64,000 bases of DNA from Betaproteobacteria bacterium (GCA_016720065.1 JADJXY010000002.1:633001-697000); one strand, 5' to 3'. Shown: positions 7,446-16,031, counted from the first letter of the stretch. Numbers and translations: made by a program. The notes: generated by a model not told the origin, from the letters alone.

Positions 7446-9614
7446 ATGCAGGCCAAGGTTCGCTTCATCCTCGCAGCCGTCATCCTGGGGCTCCTGATGA
7501 CCGGGCCCTTCGTCGTCACCTCCCTGCTGGTCTGGTTGGACATGAAGGAGGCGGAGCGCAGCCTGCTGCTCGAACTGCTGCTTTCCCGCCTGCCCATCGG
7601 CACCCTGATGACGGTCTTCGGCTTCGTCGTCGGCATGGCCATGGTGCACAAGCTCTTCCGGCAATACGTCGATGGACTCCTGCGCATGTCGGAAACCCTG
7701 CGACTCATGCTGGGGGCCAACCGCAATTTCCGCGTCGCCCTGGAAGGGCCGCCGGAGGTGCAGCATCTCGCCCGCGCCGCCAACGATCTGGCTCAGCAGC
7801 GCAACGCACTGCTGGACGACGTCGATGCCCAGATCGCCCGCGCCAAGGCCTCGGTGGAGGAAGAGAAGAACCGGCTGGCCGCCCTCATGTCGGAACTGGC
7901 CCAGGCCGTCATCGTGTGCAATCTGGACGGGCGCATCCTGCTCTACAACAACCGCGCCCGCTTGCAGTTCAAAGCCCTTGCCCAGGGGCCCACGTCGGTG
8001 AGCGGCGGGGCGCTCATCGGTCTCGGGCGCTCGATCTTTTCCATTCTGGAGAAGAACCAGGTCCATCATGCCCAGGAGGTCATACGCCAGCGCATGTCGG
8101 CCGGCAAGGCGGCCCTGGCCAATTTCGTCACCACCACCCGGGGGGGCCAGTTGCTGCGGGTGCAGATGGTCCCGGTCCTGACCGGGGCCGGCGACGCCGC
8201 GGCCGCCGCCATGGGCGGCTATGTGCTGACGGTGGAAAACATCACCCGCAGCCTGGAACAGGAGGCCCGCCGTGACCAGGTGCTGCATTCCCTCACCGAG
8301 GGCAGCCGGGCGGCCCTCGGCACCCTGCGGGCGGCGGTGACCAATCTCATCGACTACCCCGACATGGAACCCGAACTGCGCGACCGCTTCGTGCGCATCG
8401 CCGACGAAGAGGCGGCCCGCATGAGCGAGCGGCTCGACAGCACCATGGCCGAGTTCTCGGATTCGCTCAAGACCCGCTGGCCCCTGGAGGACGTCCTGGG
8501 CATCGACATCATCGCCGCCGCCCAGCGGCGCATCGAGGATTTGCTGCAATTGCCGGGCAAGTGCGAAGAAATCGACGACGCCCTGTGGATCAAGGCCGAC
8601 AGTTTTTCGCTGGTGTTCGCCATCGCCTTCCTGGCCGCGCGCCTGCAGGAACACTACGAGATTCGCGAACTGCGCTTCCGTCTCAGCCACCAGGACCGGC
8701 TGGCCTATCTGGACCTCATCTGGAGCGGCCAGGCCATGTCTTCGGAGACCTTTTACACCTGGGAACTGGAAGCCATGCACGTCAGCGGCGAGAACTCGCC
8801 CCTCAGCCTGCGCGACGTCATCGACCGCCATGGGGGAGAGGTCTGGTACCAGCGGGAGAAGGCCGCCCATCGGGCCTACTTCCGTTTCGTCCTGCCCCTG
8901 GCCATGCCCGAGGCCGCCACGGTGGAACTCGACGACGAAGCCCGGGCGCGGGGCAGGCCCGAGTATTACGACTTCGACCTCTTTCAGTTCCAGAACGCCG
9001 CCGGCGTCGATCTGGACCGCAAGCTCAGCGACCTGGTTTATACGGTTTTCGATACCGAAACCACCGGCCTCGAACCGTCCAACGGCGACGAAATCATCCA
9101 GATCGGTGCCGTGCGCATCGTGAACAACCGGGTGCTACGCCAGGAGGTGTTCAATCAGCTCGTCGATCCCCAGCGCCTGCTGCGTCCTGAAACCATCCCC
9201 ATCCATGGCATCACCGACGACATGGTGCGGGGGCAGCCCACCATCGACATCGTCCTGCCCGCCTTCCGGGAATTTTGCGAAGAGACCGTGCTGATCGCCC
9301 ACAACGCAGCCTTCGACATGCGCTTCTTGCAACTCAAGGAGGCCTCCACCGGGATACGCTTCGACCAGCCCGTCCTCGATACCCTGTTGCTGTCCGCCGT
9401 GGCCCACCCCAACCAGGAATCCCACAAGCTCGACGTCATCCTGGAACGTCTGGGCATTTCCATCGAAACGCGCCACAACGCCCTCGACGACTCCCTGGCG
9501 ACGGCGGAGGTCTTCCTGAAGCTCGTGCCGCTCCTGGCCGAAAAGGGCATCTTCACCTTGCGCCAGGCCCTGGAGGCCTCCCAGAAAACCTTCTATGCCC
9601 GCATCAAGTACTGA
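7446..9614 (+). CDS. Membrane sensor/PAS protein fused to a DnaQ-type 3'-5' exonuclease
   Basis: The 722-residue protein has two N-terminal membrane helices (about residues 6-30 and 50-72), then a HAMP-like/coiled-coil region (about 73-145) and a PAS-like domain (about 150-265, VIVCNLDGRILLYNNRARL). A poorly assigned central part with a kinase-like remnant (about 280-510) comes next, and a DEDDh exonuclease domain forms the C-terminus. The catalytic set is complete: Asp536 and Glu538 in FDTETTGLEP, His619 and Asp624 in AHNAAFD, and His677 with following aspartates in HNALDD. Replicative DNA polymerase epsilon subunits lack membrane anchors, so this is not DnaQ itself. I recall similar genes beside acs/actP-type loci in pseudomonads. 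Substrate and role are unknown. The last 20 bp overlap the next gene. Confidence 0.85.
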   Translation: MQAKVRFILAAVILGLLMTGPFVVTSLLVWLDMKEAERSLLLELLLSRLPIGTLMTVFGFVVGMAMVHKLFRQYVDGLLRMSETLRLMLGANRNFRVALEGPPEVQHLARAANDLAQQRNALLDDVDAQIARAKASVEEEKNRLAALMSELAQAVIVCNLDGRILLYNNRARLQFKALAQGPTSVSGGALIGLGRSIFSILEKNQVHHAQEVIRQRMSAGKAALANFVTTTRGGQLLRVQMVPVLTGAGDAAAAAMGGYVLTVENITRSLEQEARRDQVLHSLTEGSRAALGTLRAAVTNLIDYPDMEPELRDRFVRIADEEAARMSERLDSTMAEFSDSLKTRWPLEDVLGIDIIAAAQRRIEDLLQLPGKCEEIDDALWIKADSFSLVFAIAFLAARLQEHYEIRELRFRLSHQDRLAYLDLIWSGQAMSSETFYTWELEAMHVSGENSPLSLRDVIDRHGGEVWYQREKAAHRAYFRFVLPLAMPEAATVELDDEARARGRPEYYDFDLFQFQNAAGVDLDRKLSDLVYTVFDTETTGLEPSNGDEIIQIGAVRIVNNRVLRQEVFNQLVDPQRLLRPETIPIHGITDDMVRGQPTIDIVLPAFREFCEETVLIAHNAAFDMRFLQLKEASTGIRFDQPVLDTLLLSAVAHPNQESHKLDVILERLGISIETRHNALDDSLATAEVFLKLVPLLAEKGIFTLRQALEASQKTFYARIKY

Positions 9615-10689
9615 TTCCCCGCGGGACGAAGCCTGGCCCGGTCTGCCCTGCAAGGCGCTTGATGTCCTCGCGCAGCGGTGTGCTGCGGCGGCCAGCACGG
9701 AGGATGTCGCCGCGGTCGTCGGCGAGGCGGGGCGTCTGGTGGCCGGGTATGCCGCAAGCGGGTTGGGCGGTCACCTCCTGGCCGGGCTGATTTCCGCGCT
9801 CAACGACCGGGCCGTGCGGCGGGTGATCGAGATCACCGTGCCGGAGCACCGCCTGCCTGCGGTTGCCTGGTGCTGGCTCGCCCTGGGCTCCGAGGGGCGT
9901 CACGAGCAGACCTTCGTCACCGACCAGGACAACGGGCTCATCTTCAGTGCCGCGGACGACGCCGAGGCGGCCGCCCTGCGGGAACTCTTCCTGCCCTTCG
10001 CCCGGGATGTCAATGAACGGCTGGATCGCTGCGGATTCAGTTTCTGCAAGGGGGAGGTCATGGCGGGAAATCCCCGCTGGTGCCTGTCCTTCGACGAATG
10101 GCGGCGTTGCTTCATCGACTGGGTGCGGCGTCCCGACCCTCTGGCCCTGATGCACGCCACCATATTTTTCGATCTGCGCCCCCTGTACGGCGACCTTGCC
10201 CTGGGGGAAGCCCTGCAGCGCTCGGTCCTGCACCTGACGGCGGATACGCCCGCCTTTCTGCACCTCATGGCGGCCAACGCCCTGCAGGCCCAACCCCCCC
10301 TGGGTCTCCTGGGCGACGTGGTCACGGAGGCCGGCGAACATGGCGAGGTCGTCGATCTGAAGAAATACGGCGCCCGGATCTTCGTCGACGCCGCCCGAAT
10401 CTTCGCCCTGGCCAAGGGGGACGGGGCCGTCGCCACGCGGGACCGTCTTGCCCTGGCCGGGGCTGCCGCCGGAATGACCGAAGAGGAAGTCGCCGCGGGG
10501 CGGGATGCCTTGTCGCACCTGCTGCGCCTGCGGCTGGCACGGCAGGCGCAGGCGCTCGCGCGCGGGGAGACACCCCACCACGGTGTCGTCCCGGAGCAGT
10601 TGCACGGCGTCGATCGCGCCATCCTGCGCGAATGCCTGCGGGAAGCCAGGCGCGTGCAGCAGCGCCTCAAGCTGAACTATGCCCTTTGA
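9595..10689 (+). CDS. DUF294 putative nucleotidyltransferase (short form)
   Basis: The 364-residue protein carries a GlnD-like nucleotidyltransferase core: GSEGRHEQTFVTDQDNG from about residue 98, with metal-binding aspartates Asp110 and Asp112. The DUF294 C-terminal helical domain follows, with VVDLKKYGARIFVDAARIFAL and a terminal arginine-rich helix. Related domains transfer nucleotides to proteins or make nucleotide products; the substrate here is unknown. The ATG at 9595 lies 20 bp inside the end of the exonuclease gene, which implies coupled translation. It lacks the cNMP and CBS sensory domains of its paralogue downstream. No membrane segments are seen. Confidence 0.85.
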   Translation: MPASSTDSPRDEAWPGLPCKALDVLAQRCAAAASTEDVAAVVGEAGRLVAGYAASGLGGHLLAGLISALNDRAVRRVIEITVPEHRLPAVAWCWLALGSEGRHEQTFVTDQDNGLIFSAADDAEAAALRELFLPFARDVNERLDRCGFSFCKGEVMAGNPRWCLSFDEWRRCFIDWVRRPDPLALMHATIFFDLRPLYGDLALGEALQRSVLHLTADTPAFLHLMAANALQAQPPLGLLGDVVTEAGEHGEVVDLKKYGARIFVDAARIFALAKGDGAVATRDRLALAGAAAGMTEEEVAAGRDALSHLLRLRLARQAQALARGETPHHGVVPEQLHGVDRAILRECLREARRVQQRLKLNYAL

Positions 10690-10691
10690 GT

Positions 10692-10723
10692 TTGCCATTT
10701 CCCGGTTTCCCTGCCCCTATACT
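10692..10723 (+). promoter_or_regulatory. Weak internal promoter candidate
   Basis: TATACT at 10718-10723 is a good -10 hexamer in the only gap (82 bp) within this gene series. The nearest TTGCCA (10692-10697) is 20 bp upstream, too far for a good -35 box. It may start a second transcript beginning with the cNMP/CBS/DUF294 gene. Confidence 0.3.
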
Positions 10724-10771
10724 TTGCCGGCGCAAGGCGAGCGCCGCGCGATCCCCTGACAACCCCGCACC

Positions 10772-12721
10772 ATGACAAGCACCATGCTCGAACACACCCA
10801 AGCCCAACTCCAGGAGGCAGGCGCCCGGCGTTTTGCCGGGGCCGCCGCGCTCTTCCTCGCCAAGCACGCCCCCTTCAACCGTATGGCCCGCGCATCGCTG
10901 GAGTGGGTCGCCGCGCGGGTCCAGGTCGCCTTCTACCCGGCGGGATCCTGCATCCTCGCGCCGGAGAGCGGCGTCGTGGCCTACTTCCACATCGTCGAAT
11001 CGGGCAAGGTCCAGGCCCGCCAGACTGGAGAAGTCGCGGTGACCGAGTATTCCGTGCTCACCCTGGGTCCCGGTGAGAGCTTTCCCATCGGCGCCGTGAC
11101 GGCCCGGCGCCCGTCCACCAACACTTACGTCGCTCTGGAGGACACCTTCTGCTATCGCGTGCCGGCGCAGGATTTTCTGGAGTTGATGACGGCAAGCCCC
11201 GAATTCAATCTGTTTTGCACCCAATACATCGCCAGCCTCCTCAATCAATCGCGGCAGCAACTGCAAATCCAGTTTTCCCAGCGCGCCAGCGAGCAGCAGA
11301 CCCTCAATTCGCCCCTGGCTGCCGTGGGCAGCCGTTCCCCCGTCACCGTCACCCCGGAGGTGTCCTTGCGGGCGGCCCTGGAGACCATGTCCCGCGCCAA
11401 GGTCGGGTCACTGGTGGTGGTCGATGGCGGCAAGAAGCCGGTCGGCATCTTTACGCGCACCGATCTGCTCGACCGGGTCGTCCTGGCCGACCTCGCCCAG
11501 GACCAGCCCATCGCCCGGGCCATGTCCCCCGATCCCTTCCAGCTCGAAGAGCACGCCACGGCCTACGACGCCATGCTGGCCATGGCCACCCACGGCATTC
11601 GGCACGTCCTGGTGGTGGATGGGGAGGGATGCCTGACCGGCGTGGTTTCCGAGCGCGACCTCTTCGCCCTGCAGCGGGTGGGCCTGCGCCAGATCCGCCA
11701 GTCCATCGAATCGGCCCGGGGGGTCGAATCCCTGTGCCAGTCGGCCGCCGACGTGCGCCAACTGGCGTTCAACATGCTGGCCCAGGGCATAGGCGCCGAA
11801 CAGCTCACCCAGTTCATCTCCGCCCTGAACGACGCGCTGACCCGGCGCATCATCGAACTCAACCTGGAACGCCACGATTTTGCCGGGATAGCCTGGTGCT
11901 GGCTGGCCTTCGGGTCGGAGGGCCGGGACGAGCAGACCTTCAGCACCGATCAGGATAACGGCATCGTCTACAGCTGCGACGACTTCCACGACCGGGAGGA
12001 GCTCAAGCTGCGCTTCCTGGCCTTTGCGCGGGAGGTCAACGCGGACCTGGATCGCTGCGGTTTCCCCCTCTGCAAGGGCAACATCATGGCGAGCAATCCC
12101 CAGTGGTGCCTCTCCCTGGGGGAGTGGAAGGACCAGTTCTCGCGCTGGATTCGCGAGCCCCAGCCCGAGGCGCTGCTCAATGCCACGATCTTCTTCGATT
12201 TCCGGGGCCTGTACGGCGAGGCCGTTCTGGCCGAACAGCTTCGCCGCCACCTCCTTGCCCTGACCACGTCCAATGCGCTCTTCCTGCGCGCCATGGCTCA
12301 CAACGCCCTCGACGTCGGTCCGCCGCTGGGCACCTTCCGGGATTTCGTCACCGATCAGGACGCCGATCACCCCGGATGCATCGATCTGAAAAAATACGGT
12401 ATCCGACTCTTCGTCGATGCCGGGCGCATTTACGCCCTGGCCACCGGGGTGCGCAACACCAATACAGTGCAGCGCCTGCGGCTTGCCGCCCAGCGCCTCA
12501 ACGTCAAGCCGGAGGAGGTGGAGGCGACGGTGGAGGCCCTGCACTTCATCCAGTTGCTGCGTCTGCGCCACCAGCACCTGGAAGGCGAGCCCGGGCGCCA
12601 GGGCGACAATCACGTCAACCCCGAGCAGTTGAACGAACTGGACCGGCGTATCCTGAAGGAGTCCTTCCGCCAGGCGCGCAAGCTGCAAAACCGTCTGAAA
12701 CTCGATTACCAGGTGGGGTAG
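10772..12721 (+). CDS. cNMP-binding, double CBS, DUF294 nucleotidyltransferase
   Basis: This 649-residue protein contains a CRP-like cyclic-nucleotide-binding domain (about 30-150), two CBS domains (about 178-300, with VGIFTRTDLLDRV and LTGVVSERDLFAL) and a DUF294/GlnD-like nucleotidyltransferase. The nucleotidyltransferase motif GSEGRDEQTFSTDQDNG starts at about residue 381, with Asp393 and Asp395. A DUF294 C-terminal domain completes the chain. Its C-terminal half is clearly paralogous to the preceding gene. CBS pairs usually bind adenine nucleotides, so the enzyme is probably gated by cellular nucleotides (inference). It has no DNA-binding domain and no membrane segment. Confidence 0.9.
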   Translation: MTSTMLEHTQAQLQEAGARRFAGAAALFLAKHAPFNRMARASLEWVAARVQVAFYPAGSCILAPESGVVAYFHIVESGKVQARQTGEVAVTEYSVLTLGPGESFPIGAVTARRPSTNTYVALEDTFCYRVPAQDFLELMTASPEFNLFCTQYIASLLNQSRQQLQIQFSQRASEQQTLNSPLAAVGSRSPVTVTPEVSLRAALETMSRAKVGSLVVVDGGKKPVGIFTRTDLLDRVVLADLAQDQPIARAMSPDPFQLEEHATAYDAMLAMATHGIRHVLVVDGEGCLTGVVSERDLFALQRVGLRQIRQSIESARGVESLCQSAADVRQLAFNMLAQGIGAEQLTQFISALNDALTRRIIELNLERHDFAGIAWCWLAFGSEGRDEQTFSTDQDNGIVYSCDDFHDREELKLRFLAFAREVNADLDRCGFPLCKGNIMASNPQWCLSLGEWKDQFSRWIREPQPEALLNATIFFDFRGLYGEAVLAEQLRRHLLALTTSNALFLRAMAHNALDVGPPLGTFRDFVTDQDADHPGCIDLKKYGIRLFVDAGRIYALATGVRNTNTVQRLRLAAQRLNVKPEEVEATVEALHFIQLLRLRHQHLEGEPGRQGDNHVNPEQLNELDRRILKESFRQARKLQNRLKLDYQVG

Positions 12722-12834
12722 AGCCCATGCATCACCCTGACTTGCCTGGGCCTGGCGTCCAATCCCCCAGCCCCCCGCCCGCCGGGCGGCAGAAACGCGC
12801 CGCCCGGGATGCGGAGCATCCATTCGTTTGAAGC

Positions 12835-13494
12835 ATGTTCGATCTCAAGAAAATTCTCTTTCGGGGCGATAGCGCTCCCCTTGACCTCGACGCGGAGCTG
12901 CGGGCGTTTGTCGAAACCTGGCGGGGGGCCCCGGTCCCCGACCTGGAAGAAGTCCACTACCACTGCCGCTACGTCGTCGTCGATACGGTGACGGCCGGTT
13001 CGCCGGACGCGCGCGATACCCTGCTGGGCCTTGCCGCCGTCGGCGTGGTGCGCGGGGGCCTCGTGCTTCCCGACGACGTGCTGGCCCTGGATTTCACCGC
13101 CGAGCGCCCCCCCGGCGAGGTCGAGCGGTGCCTGGCAGCCTTTCTGGGTTTCGTCGGTCATGGTCCCCTCGTCGTGTTCGGGGCATCCCCCACCCAGACC
13201 TTGGTGCAGGGCCTCCTGCGCGAGCGCCTGGGCGTCGAATTCTTGCCCCTGTGGATCGATCTTGCGCTGCTTCTGCCGCAATACTGCGGGGCGCCCCCCG
13301 GGGGCGCGGCGCGCCGGGAGGACTGGTTGCGCAGCCTGGGTATCGATGCTCCGCCAGGGCGTGACGCGGTGGCCAACGCCCTGGGGCTGGCCCGTTTGCT
13401 CCAGGTGCTGCTGCCCCGGGCGACGGAACAGGGGGCCGACACGCCCCGCCGCCTCGCGGCGACGGGACGACGCTTCTTCCGGCCGGGAGGTTGA
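12835..13494 (+). CDS. Degenerate DnaQ-like (exonuclease-fold) protein
   Basis: The 219-residue protein aligns by eye to the 3'-5' exonuclease fold, but the catalytic residues are lost. The ExoI motif reads VVVDTVTAG, with Asp50 kept and the usual Glu replaced by Val52. The ExoII motif reads VVFGASPTQTL where AHNAAFD would be expected. No ExoIII HxxxxD is recognisable near LGLARLLQVLL. It is not a truncated relic: it is full length for the domain and in good frame. Its stop lies 5 nt before the next gene's start. I infer a non-catalytic binding or regulatory role. The start ATG at 12835 has only a poor Shine-Dalgarno. Confidence 0.7.
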   Translation: MFDLKKILFRGDSAPLDLDAELRAFVETWRGAPVPDLEEVHYHCRYVVVDTVTAGSPDARDTLLGLAAVGVVRGGLVLPDDVLALDFTAERPPGEVERCLAAFLGFVGHGPLVVFGASPTQTLVQGLLRERLGVEFLPLWIDLALLLPQYCGAPPGGAARREDWLRSLGIDAPPGRDAVANALGLARLLQVLLPRATEQGADTPRRLAATGRRFFRPGG

Positions 13495-13499
13495 ACGCC

Positions 13500-15563
13500 A
13501 TGGCCCGCGGTTTTTCCCGCCTGTACCGCTACTACGGCATCTATACCGTGGGCTTCGTGCTCTTCGTGGCCCTCCTGTCCTTCCTGGAAGCGCAGGGCAT
13601 GCCCGCGCGCTGGATCGGCTACGCCTTCCTCCTCTTTACCATCGTCACCTACGCGGTGATCGGCGTCTTCAGCCGTACCGCCGACGTGGCCGAATACTAC
13701 GTCGCCGGGCGGCGGGTTCCCGCCATGCTCAACGGCATGGCCACCGGGGCCGACTGGATGAGCGCCGCCTCCTTCATCGGCATGGCCGGCAGCCTGTATC
13801 TTTCCGGTTTTCAGGGGCTGGCTTTCGTCGTCGGCTGGACCGGGGGCTTCGTTCTGGTCGCCCTCTACCTGGCGCCCTATTTACGGCGTTTCGGCGAATA
13901 CACCATTCCGGATTTTCTTGGGGCGCGCTACGGGGGGATCGCCGTTCGCCTCCTGGCGGTGGCGGCGGCCATCCTCGCCTCCTTCGTCTATGTCGTCGCC
14001 CAGATCTACGGCGTGGGCGTCATCACCAGCCGTTTCGTCAATCTGCAATTCGAGATCGGTGTCTTCGTCGGTCTGGCCGGCATTCTGGTCTGCTCCTTTC
14101 TGGGCGGGATGCGCGCCGTCACCTGGACCCAGGTGGCCCAGTACGTCGTGGTCATCGTGGCCTATATCACCCCGGTGGCTTTGCTGGCCTACAAGGTCAC
14201 CGGTATTCCCTTGCCTCAGGTGGTCTATGGTCAGGTGCTGCAAAAGGTGGGAATCCTGGAAGGGCAGATCTTCCAATTGCCGGCCGAAGTCGAGGCGCGC
14301 CAGCTCTTTCGTGAGCGGGCCGAGGGCTACGCGCAGAAAATCGCCCGCCTGCCCGATTCGCTCAGCGAGGAACGCCTGGCCCTGACCGAACGCATTGCCG
14401 AGTTGAAGGCCAGCGATGCCTCCATGCGCGACATCGTCCAGGCCGAGAAGCAGCGCCGGGATCTTCCCCAGACCGAGGAACAGGCGCGTCTGCGCTGGGA
14501 GGCCGCCATGGCGGCGGCGGAAGAAAGGGCGCGGCCCCCCATCCACCATGCCGAAGCCTTTCCCGAGGTGGCCGGCGGCCCGTCGGCCGCCGTGCAGAAG
14601 ATCAACTTCCTGGCCCTCGTGTTCTGTCTCACCATCGGCACCGCCGCCTTGCCCCACGTGCTGATGCGCTACTACACCACGCCGTCGGTACGCGACGCGC
14701 GGGTTTCCGTCTTCTGGTCCATCGTGTTCATTTCTCTCCTCTACATGACGGCGCCCGCCTACGCGGTCCTGGCCAAATACGAGGTGCTGTCGCAACTGGC
14801 GGAAATTCCCATCGCCCGCCTGCCGGGTTGGGTCGCCGCATGGACCAAGGTGGGCCTGGTGGCTTTCGAGGACATCAATCGCGACGGCATCCTGCAACTC
14901 GCTGAACTGTCCTTCAACCCCGACGTGATCGTTCTGGCCACCCCGGAAATTGCGGGCATGCCCTTCGTGGTTTCGGGTCTGGTCGCCGCCGGAGGCCTGG
15001 CGGCGGCCCTCTCCACCGCCGACGGCCTGCTGCTCACCATCACCAGCGCCCTCTCCCACGATCTGTACTACCGCATATTCCGCCCCCGGGCCTCGACCCA
15101 GTTCCGCCTGGTCATCTCCAAGTCCCTGCTCCTGGTCGTGGCCGTCCTGGCTGCTTCGGTGGCGGCCCAGAAGCCGGGCACCATTCTTTATATGGTGGCC
15201 TGGGCCTTTTCCATCGCCGGTTCGGCCTTTTTCCCGGCCCTCGTCCTGGGGGTCTTCTGGAAGCGGGCCAACCGGGAAGGCGCCATCGCGGGGATGGGTG
15301 TGGGATTGTTCGTGTCCCTCTACTACATCCTGCGCGTCGAGGCGGCTCGTTTCCCGGCGCTGCCCCTGGGCGAGCCGATGGCCCCGTGGTTCGACATCCA
15401 GTCCATTTCCGCGGGGGTCTTCGGCGTGCCCCTCGGCTTCCTCGCCATGGTGACGGTCAGTCTCCTGACCCGTCCGCCTTCCCAGGAAACCCAGGATTTC
15501 GTGACCAGCGTGCGCTACCCCCATGCGGAGGGTGAGGCGGGGGAGCGGGAGCCTCGGCCATGA
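13500..15563 (+). CDS. Sodium/solute symporter, VC_2705 subfamily (copy 1)
   Basis: This 687-residue membrane transporter starts at ATG 13500, placed 9 nt after GGGAGG. An in-frame TTG at 13491 abuts that Shine-Dalgarno and is rejected. About 12-13 helices are visible, with the family hallmark AEYYVAGRRVPAMLNGMATGADWMS split over the first loop. Between two helices lies a charged helical insertion (about residues 240-360) rich in Glu/Arg. A loop near residues 458-469 reads DINRDGILQLAE, a perfect EF-hand calcium-loop pattern. The transported solute is probably acetate or another small carboxylate (inference from acs). The small DUF4212 subunit gene overlaps its last 4 bp, the reverse of the usual order. 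Confidence 0.92.
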   Translation: MARGFSRLYRYYGIYTVGFVLFVALLSFLEAQGMPARWIGYAFLLFTIVTYAVIGVFSRTADVAEYYVAGRRVPAMLNGMATGADWMSAASFIGMAGSLYLSGFQGLAFVVGWTGGFVLVALYLAPYLRRFGEYTIPDFLGARYGGIAVRLLAVAAAILASFVYVVAQIYGVGVITSRFVNLQFEIGVFVGLAGILVCSFLGGMRAVTWTQVAQYVVVIVAYITPVALLAYKVTGIPLPQVVYGQVLQKVGILEGQIFQLPAEVEARQLFRERAEGYAQKIARLPDSLSEERLALTERIAELKASDASMRDIVQAEKQRRDLPQTEEQARLRWEAAMAAAEERARPPIHHAEAFPEVAGGPSAAVQKINFLALVFCLTIGTAALPHVLMRYYTTPSVRDARVSVFWSIVFISLLYMTAPAYAVLAKYEVLSQLAEIPIARLPGWVAAWTKVGLVAFEDINRDGILQLAELSFNPDVIVLATPEIAGMPFVVSGLVAAGGLAAALSTADGLLLTITSALSHDLYYRIFRPRASTQFRLVISKSLLLVVAVLAASVAAQKPGTILYMVAWAFSIAGSAFFPALVLGVFWKRANREGAIAGMGVGLFVSLYYILRVEAARFPALPLGEPMAPWFDIQSISAGVFGVPLGFLAMVTVSLLTRPPSQETQDFVTSVRYPHAEGEAGEREPRP

Positions 15564-15823
15564 AGAGAATCGGGAACCGGCAAGACGAATACTGGCGGCG
15601 CAACGTGGGCCTGACCCTCGCCTTGCTGTTGCTCTGGCTCCTGGTCACCTTCGTTGCCCCCTTTTACGCCCGGGAACTCAACACCATGAGTTTTCTGGGA
15701 TTTCCGCTGGGTTTCTACATGGCGGCCCAGGGGGCTGTCCTGGTGGATATCGTCATCATCGGGGTCTACGCCTGGCGCATGAACCGCCTTGACGACCAGT
15801 ACGGGCGGGAGCGCGATGACTAG
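15560..15823 (+). CDS. DUF4212 small symporter subunit (copy 1)
   Basis: The 87-residue protein has two membrane helices (about 17-38 and 50-72) and the family signature YWRRNVGLTL, followed by FYARELNTMSFLGFPLGFYM. DUF4212 proteins almost always pair with VC_2705-type symporters and are presumed small subunits. Its ATG overlaps the symporter stop by 4 bp (ATGA), so expression is coupled. It is about 65% identical by eye to the copy at 16153. Confidence 0.9.
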   Translation: MKRIGNRQDEYWRRNVGLTLALLLLWLLVTFVAPFYARELNTMSFLGFPLGFYMAAQGAVLVDIVIIGVYAWRMNRLDDQYGRERDD

Positions 15824-15830
15824 CCGGCCC

Positions 15831-15846
15831 GTAAGCCGGCCGTAAG
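15831..15846 (+). promoter_or_regulatory. GTAAG-N6-GTAAG operator-like repeat
   Basis: GTAAGCCGGCCGTAAG repeats the element in front of acs (1755-1770) with two mismatches in 16 bp, and keeps the 11-bp period. It lies 8 bp after the stop of the first DUF4212 gene, at the head of the 329-bp gap before the second symporter operon. It is a candidate site for a common activator. Confidence 0.45.
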
Positions 15847-15983
15847 TTTGTCGGGAAATATTTTTGCATCCGGGCCGGGGGCTGCGCGTGTTTAGAGCCT
15901 ATAAACCGCCGTCCCACGGGCGTTTTTGCCAGACTTGCGGCGGAACGACTGATCCATTCGACCCTTGCGACAAGACGCCCGCT

Positions 15984-16031
15984 GTAAGCCTGGTGTCAGC
16001 TTCCTTAAGCTAAGCTTAAGCCCGCTACCCT
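15984..16031 (+). promoter_or_regulatory. Four phased half-sites and promoter for DUF4212-symporter operon 2
   Basis: GTAAG (15984), GTCAG (15995), TTAAG (16005) and TTAAG (16016) are spaced 11, 10 and 11 bp apart, so they lie on one face of the helix. A weak -10-like TACCCT follows at 16026-16031. With 15831-15846 this accounts for the ordered sequence in the otherwise gene-free stretch 15824-16152. The array suggests cooperative binding by an OmpR/PhoB-type regulator (inference). The implied leader is about 115 nt. Confidence 0.45.

Noticed and set aside
9051..9614. Annotation of the exonuclease domain as DNA polymerase III epsilon subunit
   Set aside because: It is fused to membrane helices and a PAS domain and is in a transport/signalling operon; the replicative DnaQ is a small soluble protein.
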